From: Myxococcota bacterium
GTDB lineage: Bacteria; Myxococcota_A; Polyangia; HGW-17
DNA: 12,450 bases
Direction of reading: 5' to 3'
Assembly: GCA_018821745.1 (NCBI GenBank)
Contig: JAHJLU010000774.1
Coordinates: 1-12,450, forward strand
Shown here: positions 1-6,676 of the stretch, one piece after another
Layout of the letters: every line of letters begins with the position of its first letter
How positions within the stretch are numbered: the stretch's first letter is position 1
Notes under the pieces: generated by a model
Databases searched by the model: none
Told to the model about the DNA's origin: nothing
The model's input: the letters and a program-made list of their open reading frames with translations, nothing else
Translations under genes and position numbers: made by a program

Positions 1-2
1 AC

Positions 3-425
3 AAAGCGCTCGGCGAACTGCCACCGGTTCCTCCGGATATGGGTCTGATACTCCGCAAAGAGCAGCATCTTGGGAAGGCATCATCGTGGAACCTCATGAT
101 TCCACTCGGTCTTTCCCGGGAGAAACTGGTGGATCTGCTCGAGTGGTTTGAGGGTCTTCAGGAGTCCATGGGTGATATGGCCCTCTATGATCCGCAGCTT
201 GGCAGGAAACTGACGCTGCCCGATGATGATGAGGCCCTGCTCGAAGGTATCCTCAGTCATGACGCCTGGATTCTGGAGAATGTGGGCGGGTCATCCATGG
301 GGTCTCCCGACGAGAGCACCCCGCTGCTGCCTCCACGCACCAAGCTGGTGCTCTGGTTCTCCCTGGCGATTATCCTCCTCTATTTTCTCACCCGCTTCAT
401 GCTATCTTCCTATTTTAGTTCCTGA
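3..425 (+). CDS. C-terminal part of a tail-anchored membrane protein (5' end outside window)
   Basis: The frame is open from base 3 to a TGA at 423-425 and gives 140 visible residues; the true start lies left of the window. I do not recognise the family. The visible part is soluble and moderately acidic, with an amphipathic stretch (LSREKLVDLLEWFEGLQ), followed by a Pro/Ser-rich linker. It ends in about 24 hydrophobic residues (KLVLWFSLAIILLYFLTRF and on) that stop three or four residues before the C-terminus. That is the layout of a tail-anchored protein with its bulk in the cytoplasm, although an N-terminal signal peptide or further helices upstream cannot be excluded. An internal ATG at 39 lacks a clear ribosome binding site, so the frame is best read as a continuation. 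Confidence 0.7.
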   Translation, partial: KALGELPPVPPDMGLILRKEQHLGKASSWNLMIPLGLSREKLVDLLEWFEGLQESMGDMALYDPQLGRKLTLPDDDEALLEGILSHDAWILENVGGSSMGSPDESTPLLPPRTKLVLWFSLAIILLYFLTRFMLSSYFSS

Positions 426-537
426 ATGTGACTCAGAGCACATGGGGAAAATGACAGAAAAACAACAGGATATGAAAGTCTTCTCTGAGCGCGGCGCCAT
501 CGCGGGTGTTCGCGTCGTTGCCAAAGATAAAATAGAC

Positions 538-566
538 TTGTGAGCCCTGATCCCCCGCGGTACAAT
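538..566 (+). promoter_or_regulatory. sigma70-like promoter for the S8 protease gene
   Basis: A -35 box TTGTGA (538-543, 4/6 to consensus) is followed by exactly 17 bp and a -10 box TACAAT (561-566, 5/6). Transcription would start near 573 and give a leader of about 35 nt containing AAGGAG at 594-599, eight bases before the ATG at 608. A short inverted repeat (CCCCCG 552-557, CGGGGG 573-578) flanks the -10 box and could be an operator or chance. Confidence 0.5.
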
Positions 567-607
567 GCTCAACGGGGGTATGATTTTCGCCCCAAGGAGT
601 TTTCCCC

Positions 608-3214
608 ATGTCATCTCTCAGTCTCGTCCTGGTTATCTCTCTGCTCGGAGGCGCTCCCAGTTCAAGCGTGGACCCCGCGGTCTCCATCTATCTCAAGAGC
701 CCCGTGTTTCGGGGCTTGATCCTCAACCCCCTCAACCCGCTTCCTCCTGCAGTCACCCGGGGTGATTACGCCCCTGTCTCCGTGAGGGTGAAGAGCCGCG
801 ATGACCTGCCACGCCTGCTGGCCCTGGAGGGAAATGAGGTACGTGTGGTGAGGAGAAACCGCAAGCCGGCAATATGGGGGCGGGTCGTCGCCGCCAATGT
901 GACCCTCGCGGGACTGCAGAAACTGTCTCTTCAGGAGTTCGTGGAGCGTGTCGAGCTGGATCGTCCTGCCAGGCGCCTTTTTCCCACGGATGTGACAGGC
1001 TCACTCATCGCGGCACCCCAGACCTGGGGCGCCCTGGACAGTCTTGGCGATTTTGTTACGGGCAAGGGTGTTGTAGTGGCCGACATGGATTCGTGCATCG
1101 ACGTCTTCCAGCCGGCCTTCTTTTTTGGTGACGGTGGCTACTTCAACTGGATCGATGTCAACCAGGACGGATTCTTTGATCTGGGAACCGACGGTGTGGA
1201 TCTCGATGGTGACGGGGCCATTGGGCCCGGTGAAGTGCTCGAATATATTGATGTGAGAATGTACTCCGCCTATGGTGCCATCGATATGGTGGGTGGCACC
1301 AGCCAGGGCTACGGCGCCTTCCAGGCAAACCTGGACTATCTATACGCCGATCTGAACAGCAACGGCCGCCGTGATGCGGATTTTGAGTCGGCTGTGGCCG
1401 CGGATTCCCCTTCCCTCGGGGAGCCATTCTTCATCGCCGACGATGTCAACAATAACGGGACCCTGGATGTGGGGGAGAAGATTATCATGCTGGCGGGCTC
1501 GAAGGTGCGAACCTATTTCTGGGACAACACCGTCTATCAGCGGGGTGTGAACCTGAGGGATGCTCCCCGCAACCAGGATATCAGCCATGGTACCGGAGTC
1601 TGCGGGATCACCGCCGGGGGAATCAAAGGGCACGGTCACCGCTGGGGGCTCGCCCCCGACGCGGAGCTGGTGGTGGCCAACGCCTACGGTAATGTTGGCT
1701 ATTTCCAGGTGCTGCAGTGGGTTCTTTCACAGAACCCCGACGTGGTTATTCATGAATATGCAAATAATTTTGGCAGCTTTCTCGATGGGACATCCAACGT
1801 TGAGGTGGCCATGGACGAGAGCTCTGACACGGGTGTGGTCCACGCTGCCGCCGCAGGGAACCACGGAGGATCGGGAAAGGGCTACAAGTCGGTGATCCAG
1901 CCGGGGGAAGTTCGTGACGTGGCGCTCTTCCTCCCGGGGGGTACCGCCGCTCCGCCCTATATTCAGTTGACCCTCCTGTGGCGGGACAACACCCAGTTCT
2001 TCGGTCTCTCGCTGGAGGATCCCACGGGGGTCATCTTTGATATGAGCGCCAGCACCAGCAACATGGTCGAGGCGGCACCAGACATCTGGTATTATGTTAC
2101 CTGGGATCAGAGCACCTCGGGGACGGTCATGGCCGACATTGTTGTCTACGGTTGGGACGGCAACAACTACGCGAACCTCAATGGCGGGCAGTACACCCTC
2201 AGGATCACCCACACCAATGGGGCAGGAGCTCCTGTCGAAGTGGCGGGCTTCTCCACAGACTCCGATTCCGGCTGGGGGGAAGGGTTCGGCTGGCAGGAGG
2301 GGGTCACGGAGGAGCACCTCATCGGATGGCCTGGAACTGCAGGGTCTGCCATCACCGTCGCCGCATACAACGGCCGTTCTGAGCCCGAGATAGACTACTA
2401 CGGACAGCCGCAGGGGGAGCTGCGATATTACAGCGGGCGCGGTCACCGCATTGACGGCGTTCAGATCATGGATGTTGGGGCACCGGCCAACCCCCTGGCT
2501 CCCACCTGTTATGATTGTACCACCGACGAGAACCGGTACGGGAACATGAGCGTGTTCGGAGGAACCTCGGGGGCGACGCCCCACGTGGGGGCAGCCGCAG
2601 CGCTCCTCAAGCAGCTTTTCCCTTCTGAAAACGGCGCCCTTATCAAGGAGAGAATCCGGGAGGCGGCGCTGGTCGATTCCCAGGTAACCGCTCCGGGAAA
2701 TCTTCCCACGGAAGAGATGTGGGGGGCGGGCAAATTACGGATCTGGGAGGCTGGCTTCCCCACGGATGCACACAGCTACTCGCCGCCCACCATCGACGGC
2801 AGCCTGCTGTCGGCGCAGGTAAACGAGGAGGTGACCCTTACACCGGAAGTGAGCGACATGGAGACGCCCGTGGCGGATCTGCGGGTTCGGTATGATCTGG
2901 ACTACGATGGGATCTATGACACGGAGTTTCAGTTGGACAAGACCACCACGGTGACCTTCTCCGCGACGGGGCTTCACGTGGTGAAGGCCCAGGTGGTTGA
3001 TGAGCACGGATTCACCAATGAGGCGCTCTTCTCCATCGATGTGGTGGATCCCACCACCCAGAACGATGGCGGGGTGGATGGTGGAAACACCGATGACTCT
3101 GGTGATGGCGGGTGCTCCTGCAGGCATGGAACAAGAGGAACCACACCGGCCATGCCGATCCTGTTCCTCTTTATCGCAGGGATGCTGATTGCCGGCAGGT
3201 TTCGCCGGCGATAA
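608..3214 (+). CDS. exported subtilisin-like (S8) serine protease with calcium-loop insertion, PKD-like domain and MYXO-CTERM-like tail
   Basis: 868 residues; ATG chosen for AAGGAG at 594-599. Order: signal peptide (about 1-20, oddly without a basic n-region), propeptide-like region (about 50-120), catalytic domain (about 150-700), PKD/Ig-like domain (about 720-815), Asp/Gly linker, C836-S-C838, hydrophobic helix (about 846-861) and an Arg-rich end. The S8 residues are all visible: Asp161 (DSCID, where the usual Gly after D-S/T is Cys), His327 (SHGTG), oxyanion Asn418 (AAAAGN) and Ser654 (GTSGATPHV). Asp161 to His327 spans 166 residues, far more than in minimal subtilisins, and holds four Asp/Asn-rich loops beginning near 183, 198, 248 and 278 that look like calcium sites. 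A further inserted beta-rich region lies between Asn418 and Ser654. The tail resembles MYXO-CTERM signals, which are known to be processed by a rhomboid-like or CPBP-type sorting protease, so the enzyme is probably surface-attached. Its substrate is unknown. The active protease call is firm; the sorting call is inference. Confidence 0.93.
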   Translation: MSSLSLVLVISLLGGAPSSSVDPAVSIYLKSPVFRGLILNPLNPLPPAVTRGDYAPVSVRVKSRDDLPRLLALEGNEVRVVRRNRKPAIWGRVVAANVTLAGLQKLSLQEFVERVELDRPARRLFPTDVTGSLIAAPQTWGALDSLGDFVTGKGVVVADMDSCIDVFQPAFFFGDGGYFNWIDVNQDGFFDLGTDGVDLDGDGAIGPGEVLEYIDVRMYSAYGAIDMVGGTSQGYGAFQANLDYLYADLNSNGRRDADFESAVAADSPSLGEPFFIADDVNNNGTLDVGEKIIMLAGSKVRTYFWDNTVYQRGVNLRDAPRNQDISHGTGVCGITAGGIKGHGHRWGLAPDAELVVANAYGNVGYFQVLQWVLSQNPDVVIHEYANNFGSFLDGTSNVEVAMDESSDTGVVHAAAAGNHGGSGKGYKSVIQPGEVRDVALFLPGGTAAPPYIQLTLLWRDNTQFFGLSLEDPTGVIFDMSASTSNMVEAAPDIWYYVTWDQSTSGTVMADIVVYGWDGNNYANLNGGQYTLRITHTNGAGAPVEVAGFSTDSDSGWGEGFGWQEGVTEEHLIGWPGTAGSAITVAAYNGRSEPEIDYYGQPQGELRYYSGRGHRIDGVQIMDVGAPANPLAPTCYDCTTDENRYGNMSVFGGTSGATPHVGAAAALLKQLFPSENGALIKERIREAALVDSQVTAPGNLPTEEMWGAGKLRIWEAGFPTDAHSYSPPTIDGSLLSAQVNEEVTLTPEVSDMETPVADLRVRYDLDYDGIYDTEFQLDKTTTVTFSATGLHVVKAQVVDEHGFTNEALFSIDVVDPTTQNDGGVDGGNTDDSGDGGCSCRHGTRGTTPAMPILFLFIAGMLIAGRFRRR

Positions 3215-3333
3215 AAACCAGGGGGTGTATTGACCTCAGGGTGGGGGAGGCCGAAACGCTGTCTTCGCTTCATCACGGATGATAAAAGGACGAACGACCA
3301 GGCCCGATCTGAGGGCAACACACACCTTGCTCA

Positions 3334-3390
3334 ATTTTTGAATTGCACCGCTGCCAAATAAAATACAAACAACGGAGCAATTTCAAAAAT
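3334..3390. repeat. imperfect AT-rich inverted repeat
   Basis: ATTTTTGAATTGC (3334-3346) is the reverse complement of GCAATTTCAAAAAT (3377-3390) except for one extra T, with a 30-nt loop. A second pairing, TTGCTC (3328-3333) with GAGCAA (3375-3380), uses overlapping bases and so excludes the first. It lies 129 nt before the TPR start codon. It may be a protein-binding site or leader structure; no T-tract follows, so it is not a standard terminator. Confidence 0.4.
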
Positions 3391-3464
3391 GTTATCGCTC
3401 TTACCGTTAAATTACTAGGAAAATACTTTAGATCAACCACCCACAATTTCCTGTGCTGTACCCT

Positions 3465-3492
3465 GTTGATAATGTATGATTTCCCCTGTAGT
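3465..3492 (+). promoter_or_regulatory. possible promoter of the TPR gene
   Basis: TTGATA (3465-3470, 5/6) is followed by 16 bp and TGTAGT (3487-3492, 4/6). An overlapping alternative is the -10-like TATGAT at 3475-3480, which has no good -35. Either would give a short leader carrying ACAGGA (3505-3510) before the GTG at 3519. Both fits are weak. Confidence 0.25.
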
Positions 3493-3518
3493 TCTATTTT
3501 TTAGACAGGACTGAAACT

Positions 3519-4079
3519 GTGACACAACACGCCAAAAAAATGGCTTTTTTCCTTATTTTGCTGCTCCTTTCAGCCGGGGAGATCTCTTGCGAGCGTACCG
3601 TTACGGTCTCCATTCCTCCCCACATAACCAAAAGAGGCGCCTACGCCTTTCAGCGGGGAGTTGCCGCGCTGAGAGCGGGGTCTTACCGGTATGCGCTGGC
3701 CTGGTTTCAGGAGGTTCACCGCTACAGTTTCTCTCCCGCGCAGACCGCCACGGGGGAAGGACTCGCGCTGGCTGGCATGGAAAAACTGCAGGGGGCGAAG
3801 GCGGCCTTCACCCGGGCCATCGCCCTGGATCCCCGCAGGCCCGAGCCTTACATCAGAAGAGGCCTCATCTTTCACCACTGGAAAAAATACCCGAGGGCCC
3901 TGGCGGATTTCAATCGGGGGCTGCGGCTTCGCCCCGGACACCCCCTGGGCCTCATGGGTCGATCGTTTACATTATATAGCATGGGAAGATACGGGGAGGC
4001 GCTAGTAGATGCGCTGGCCGCTCAGCGGGCTGGGATGACGCTGCCCCACGGGTACGTAGGGTCACTGAAGGCTAATTGA
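3519..4079 (+). CDS. exported TPR-repeat protein
   Basis: 186 residues from a GTG start. GTG at 3519 is preferred because ACAGGA (3505-3510) sits eight bases upstream; the in-frame ATG at 3540 has no ribosome binding site, but starting there would still leave a signal sequence. The N-terminus has two Lys then a Leu-rich core (about 9-19) and Cys24. The residue three before Cys24 is Glu, so the lipobox is poor and this may be a signal peptidase I substrate or a divergent lipoprotein. Four tetratricopeptide units follow, at about 41-72, 79-106, 109-141 and 143-173, with typical small and aromatic residues (for example YPRALADFNRGLRLRP). TPRs bind other proteins, so a scaffold role in the periplasm is likely; the partner is unknown. 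The gene is monocistronic and its stop overlaps the convergent lipoprotein gene by 8 nt. Confidence 0.85.
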   Translation: MTQHAKKMAFFLILLLLSAGEISCERTVTVSIPPHITKRGAYAFQRGVAALRAGSYRYALAWFQEVHRYSFSPAQTATGEGLALAGMEKLQGAKAAFTRAIALDPRRPEPYIRRGLIFHHWKKYPRALADFNRGLRLRPGHPLGLMGRSFTLYSMGRYGEALVDALAAQRAGMTLPHGYVGSLKAN

Positions 4080-6030
4080 AGGGGCCTAGGTTGAAGGCAC
4101 CGGCCCAGTCCAGGAACTCGGTTCTCTCATAGTTTTCCGTGATGACGAGCTTCATGCCGGCGGTGGCGTTTTCACAGCCGGTGCAGGTCGAGGTGGTGAT
4201 GAACTCGGTCCCGGCGGTGGAGAAGGTCCCCACGGCCACGGGCGTCGCGTCCTCATCGGCGTCGGCGGGTCTGATGACAAAGTCCACATCGACCCAGCCC
4301 GTGGGAAGAGTGTCATCCAGCTCAAGGTCATAGTTGCCGCCGTTGGCCGCGATGGTGACTACTTCCCGGTCCATGGGGCTGGCCCACCAGTTATAGCCGT
4401 GGTGCATCCACAGCTGGTCCGCACTCATGAGGGAATAGATGAGGGGGTACTGGAGAATGTAACTGACATTGTACTCGACGCCCACGGGGGGTCGGGTGAA
4501 CCCGGAGAGGGTGTCTCCTGTGTTGAAATCACCGGAGAGATCCTCGTCCACATAGTACACGGGGAGAATAAGCAGCTGGCTCAGGGTCTCACCACCGCCC
4601 ATGTTCATATTGTATTTCCACGCATTGATGGTGGCGGCATCGAGAACTTCCAGGGGATTGATTGCTGTCGCGCTGAAGGTGGAGTCGGCCTCGATTGGTG
4701 CGTCCAGGACCACCTCGGATGCGAGGGGATCCAGGAGGACGGAGAAGGGATTTCCTGCCTGTGCGGCTTCAAAAAAGGCAACGGAGTCGATCACGTACCA
4801 GGTGGTGCGGCGATTGTCAGCCGGTGGGCCAGCAACGGATCCCTCCACAAAGGGTTCCCGCACGGGGGCGCCATAGACGGTCATGTTCAGGTCAAGGTGG
4901 GTTGTGTCCCAGTCCAGCAGGGTGGGATTCTCCTCCAGGGCATCCAGGAAGCCCCAGCCTGCCAAAGGAGCGCCCTCGGGGTCATCGGGAGCGAGAAAAA
5001 CAAGGACGCCGTCGGAGGATTTGGAGGCGATGATGGCCTCGCCCTGATCGTGAACGCCGTTGTCGTTGCTGTCGTTGAAAATGGTGAGGATGAAGATGCC
5101 GACGTCCATGGCGGAATCCGTGTCTCTGGTGAGGAGGCTGGAGTCGGGGACAATGGGCAGGAAACTGACCCATGGTCCGGTCTCGGGGAGGTCGTAAATG
5201 ATGGAGCCACCGGGGAGCTGTCCCAGGATCTCAAAGCCCGTGGTCTCGTTGATTCGGATGGCCATGGCTCCGGCGCGGGGGTTGGCGAAGTAGGGATAGC
5301 TCATGCCCAGGGAGACATTTCCGCCGATCATGGGGCCAATAAAGCCAAGATCCACTGCAAATACGTGGTCGATGCCGGCGACTTCCACGTCTACAGTCTG
5401 GATGCCTGTGACCGCGGTGGTCGCTTCGAAGGCAGCCGCCCCTGTCGCGTCGGTGGTGGCTTCAGTCGCGTCCAGGGTGATGGTCTCGGGGGGAGTGACC
5501 GTAATCAGCGCGGCCTCAACACCGCCCAGGCTGTCCTCCACCTCGATATTCATGGAAAAGAGCCCGTTGAGGTGGGTGTATGCGAGGGCGTCAACAAGCC
5601 TGCCCGAGACACCCATGGTGAAGGTCGCCACGGCGGTGCCGTCGAGGGCCACCGCGGTCTCTTGGGTGAGGCCGGTTTGGGCGCCAACGTATGCAGTGAT
5701 TGAGGTTTCGGTGAGGCTCCCGGTGGAGAGCCGGAAAGTGGCCAGACCTTCCTCGTCGGTCATGACCTCGGTGGAATCCGACGTCACGTCCGTCTCGGAG
5801 AGGTGCAAAAAGACAAAGCGGCCAGCCATTGGGTTGCCATCTTCATCATTGATGGTGACGGTGACTTCCGAGATGAGGGCAGTGTCATCCGTATCATAAT
5901 AAGATGGCGCCACGTCCACGGTTGAGAGGGTCGGGGAGGGCGCAGGTTTGGAGCCCGAGCTGTCGTCGTCGCAGGCAGCGAAGGGGAACAGCGCCATAAT
6001 AAACAATAAGGATAAGAGTGTGAATTTCAT
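4072..6030 (-). CDS. lipoprotein with N-terminal bacterial Ig-like domains
   Basis: 652 residues, reading from 6030 to a TAG at 4072-4074. The frame is open further upstream, but ATG 6030 has GGAGG at 6036-6040, five bases away, and starts directly with a signal peptide (MKFTLLSLLFIMALFPFAAC). Cys20 is the lipidated residue and is followed by DDD. Residues about 36-120 and 125-230 look like invasin-type Ig-like domains (patterns such as VTINDEDGNPMAGRF and TDEEGLATFRLSTG). The remaining 420 residues match nothing I know; they hold two Asp/Asn-rich calcium-like loops (DSNDNGVHDQGE and DEDLSGDFNTGD) and a late Cys pair (CTGC). The protein is likely anchored in the envelope as a structural or adhesive factor; no catalytic motif is visible. 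It is divergent from the GNAT gene and convergent with the TPR gene. Confidence 0.88.
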   Translation of the reverse strand: MKFTLLSLLFIMALFPFAACDDDSSGSKPAPSPTLSTVDVAPSYYDTDDTALISEVTVTINDEDGNPMAGRFVFLHLSETDVTSDSTEVMTDEEGLATFRLSTGSLTETSITAYVGAQTGLTQETAVALDGTAVATFTMGVSGRLVDALAYTHLNGLFSMNIEVEDSLGGVEAALITVTPPETITLDATEATTDATGAAAFEATTAVTGIQTVDVEVAGIDHVFAVDLGFIGPMIGGNVSLGMSYPYFANPRAGAMAIRINETTGFEILGQLPGGSIIYDLPETGPWVSFLPIVPDSSLLTRDTDSAMDVGIFILTIFNDSNDNGVHDQGEAIIASKSSDGVLVFLAPDDPEGAPLAGWGFLDALEENPTLLDWDTTHLDLNMTVYGAPVREPFVEGSVAGPPADNRRTTWYVIDSVAFFEAAQAGNPFSVLLDPLASEVVLDAPIEADSTFSATAINPLEVLDAATINAWKYNMNMGGGETLSQLLILPVYYVDEDLSGDFNTGDTLSGFTRPPVGVEYNVSYILQYPLIYSLMSADQLWMHHGYNWWASPMDREVVTIAANGGNYDLELDDTLPTGWVDVDFVIRPADADEDATPVAVGTFSTAGTEFITTSTCTGCENATAGMKLVITENYERTEFLDWAGAFNLGPFN

Positions 6031-6046
6031 GGGAACCTCCATTAGG

Positions 6047-6059
6047 GGTTGAAAACCGG
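6047..6059 (-). promoter_or_regulatory. 13-nt leader element shared with the gene starting at 8950
   Basis: On the coding strand it reads CCGGTTTTCAACC and ends 16 nt before the ATG, directly upstream of the ribosome binding site. The leader of the gene starting at 8950 has the same sequence with one change at nearly the same distance. The core GGTT-N3-AACC is itself a small palindrome. Function unknown. Confidence 0.4.
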
Positions 6060-6079
6060 GTACATATTTGAGGTTTACC

Positions 6080-6108
6080 ATTGAATCAGGTTTTTGCAAA
6101 TGGAGCAA
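6080..6108 (-). promoter_or_regulatory. weak promoter candidate for the lipoprotein gene ending at 4072
   Basis: On the minus strand TTGCTC (6103-6108) is followed by 17 bp and TTCAAT (6080-6085), matching 3/6 and 4/6 of the sigma70 boxes. The spacing is ideal but the boxes are poor. A perfect inverted repeat lies just upstream of the -35, where a regulator could act. Confidence 0.25.
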
Positions 6109-6111
6109 AAA

Positions 6112-6138
6112 ATGGGATAAACGGGGGAGTTATCCCAT
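6112..6138. repeat. perfect 9-bp inverted repeat, candidate operator
   Basis: ATGGGATAA (6112-6120) and TTATCCCAT (6130-6138) are perfect reverse complements separated by 9 nt, giving an 18-bp centre-to-centre distance. It lies between the divergent lipoprotein (start 6030) and GNAT (start 6207) genes, four bases upstream of the candidate -35 at 6103-6108. The geometry suits a dimeric regulator; it could also form a hairpin. Confidence 0.45.
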
Positions 6139-6206
6139 GACGCCGGATTCCGGGAGCCAAATACCTCGGTATCGCAGTCCGGTGTCCGGGGAGAGAGGGA
6201 GGTTTT

Positions 6207-6623
6207 GTGGCGCTCCGTGTTGAAGAAATTTCCTGGTCCCGGGGCGAGTCACACCTCGCCGCCATTCGGCGAGAGGTCTTTATTAAGGAGCAGGCGTGTC
6301 CTGTCCATGAGGAGTTCGACGGGCTTGATGATGGCTCCCGCCACCTCCTTGCGTGGTGGGATTCTCAGCCCGTTGGTTGTGCGCGGATCCGCGGCTCGAA
6401 GATAGAGCGGATGGCCGTGCTGATGCCCTTTCGTGGCAGGGGCATCGCCGGGGCGCTCCTGGAAAAGTCCATGGAACTGGCCAGGGAATCGGGAGAGGGT
6501 CCGGTTCACCTCCACGCCCAGACCCACGCCATGGGCCTGTACGCCAGGTGGGGCTTTACACCAGTGGGCGAAGGGTTCATGGAAGCCGGCATCCCCCATT
6601 TTCAAATGATCCTGCCCCGGTGA
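6207..6623 (+). CDS. GNAT family N-acetyltransferase
   Basis: 138 residues from a GTG start with GGGAGG at 6197-6202; no better in-frame start exists upstream. It transfers an acetyl group from acetyl-CoA to an amine on an unidentified substrate, in the cytoplasm. The layout fits small GNATs of the ElaA/YkwB-like kind: VFIKEQACPVHEEFDGLDD (24-42), the beta-strand IERMAV (66-71), the acetyl-CoA pyrophosphate loop RGRGIAG (76-82, with Ala in place of the usual second Gly), the LHAQ strand (102-105), LYARWGF (111-117) and a C-terminal GIPHFQM. It is complete for the family. It stands alone: divergent from the lipoprotein gene on its left and convergent with the next gene, 53 nt away. It is the only clearly cytoplasmic enzyme in the window. 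Confidence 0.92.
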   Translation: MALRVEEISWSRGESHLAAIRREVFIKEQACPVHEEFDGLDDGSRHLLAWWDSQPVGCARIRGSKIERMAVLMPFRGRGIAGALLEKSMELARESGEGPVHLHAQTHAMGLYARWGFTPVGEGFMEAGIPHFQMILPR

Positions 6624-6676
6624 ACACAGGAACGCTGAGAAGTTCGGGATCGCCTTCAGTTGTCAGGGAGTATTAA

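Larger units (their letters stand above)
3215..3518. other. AT-rich intergenic region between protease and TPR gene
   Basis: No credible gene on either strand. The first 115 bases match the composition of the genes; from about 3330 to 3510 the sequence is clearly AT-rich, as expected for a control region. It contains the imperfect inverted repeat at 3334-3390 and weak promoter boxes near 3465-3492. No hairpin followed by a T-tract was found, so the protease gene has no obvious intrinsic terminator here. Confidence 0.6.

Noticed and set aside
442..543. 33-codon plus-strand frame between the first two genes
   Set aside because: The start has no clear ribosome binding site, the product is tiny with no recognisable features, and its stop overlaps the -35 box of the protease promoter. 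A real small protein cannot be excluded without conservation data.
1727..2584. 285-codon minus-strand frame inside the protease gene
   Set aside because: It lies opposite the catalytic Asn and Ser motifs of the protease and looks like no known protein; it is an antisense shadow.
3188..3212. Hairpin ATTGCCGGC / GCCGGCGAT at the protease stop codon as an intrinsic terminator
   Set aside because: The stem is strong, but an A-run rather than a T-run follows on the plus strand, so it lacks the release signal.
4399..5703. Long open frame of 434 codons on the plus strand, antisense to the Ig-like lipoprotein gene
   Set aside because: It has no signal peptide, domain or good ribosome binding site, while the minus-strand frame has all three. 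GC-rich codon structure commonly opens such antisense frames.
6031..6108. Upstream extension of the Ig-like lipoprotein to an ATG at 6108
   Set aside because: It would bury the signal peptide behind 26 residues and ignore GGAGG at 6036-6040; the extension is the leader.
6624..6676. Terminator between the convergent acetyltransferase and Cys-repeat genes
   Set aside because: No stable hairpin with a T-tract on either strand in the 53-nt gap.
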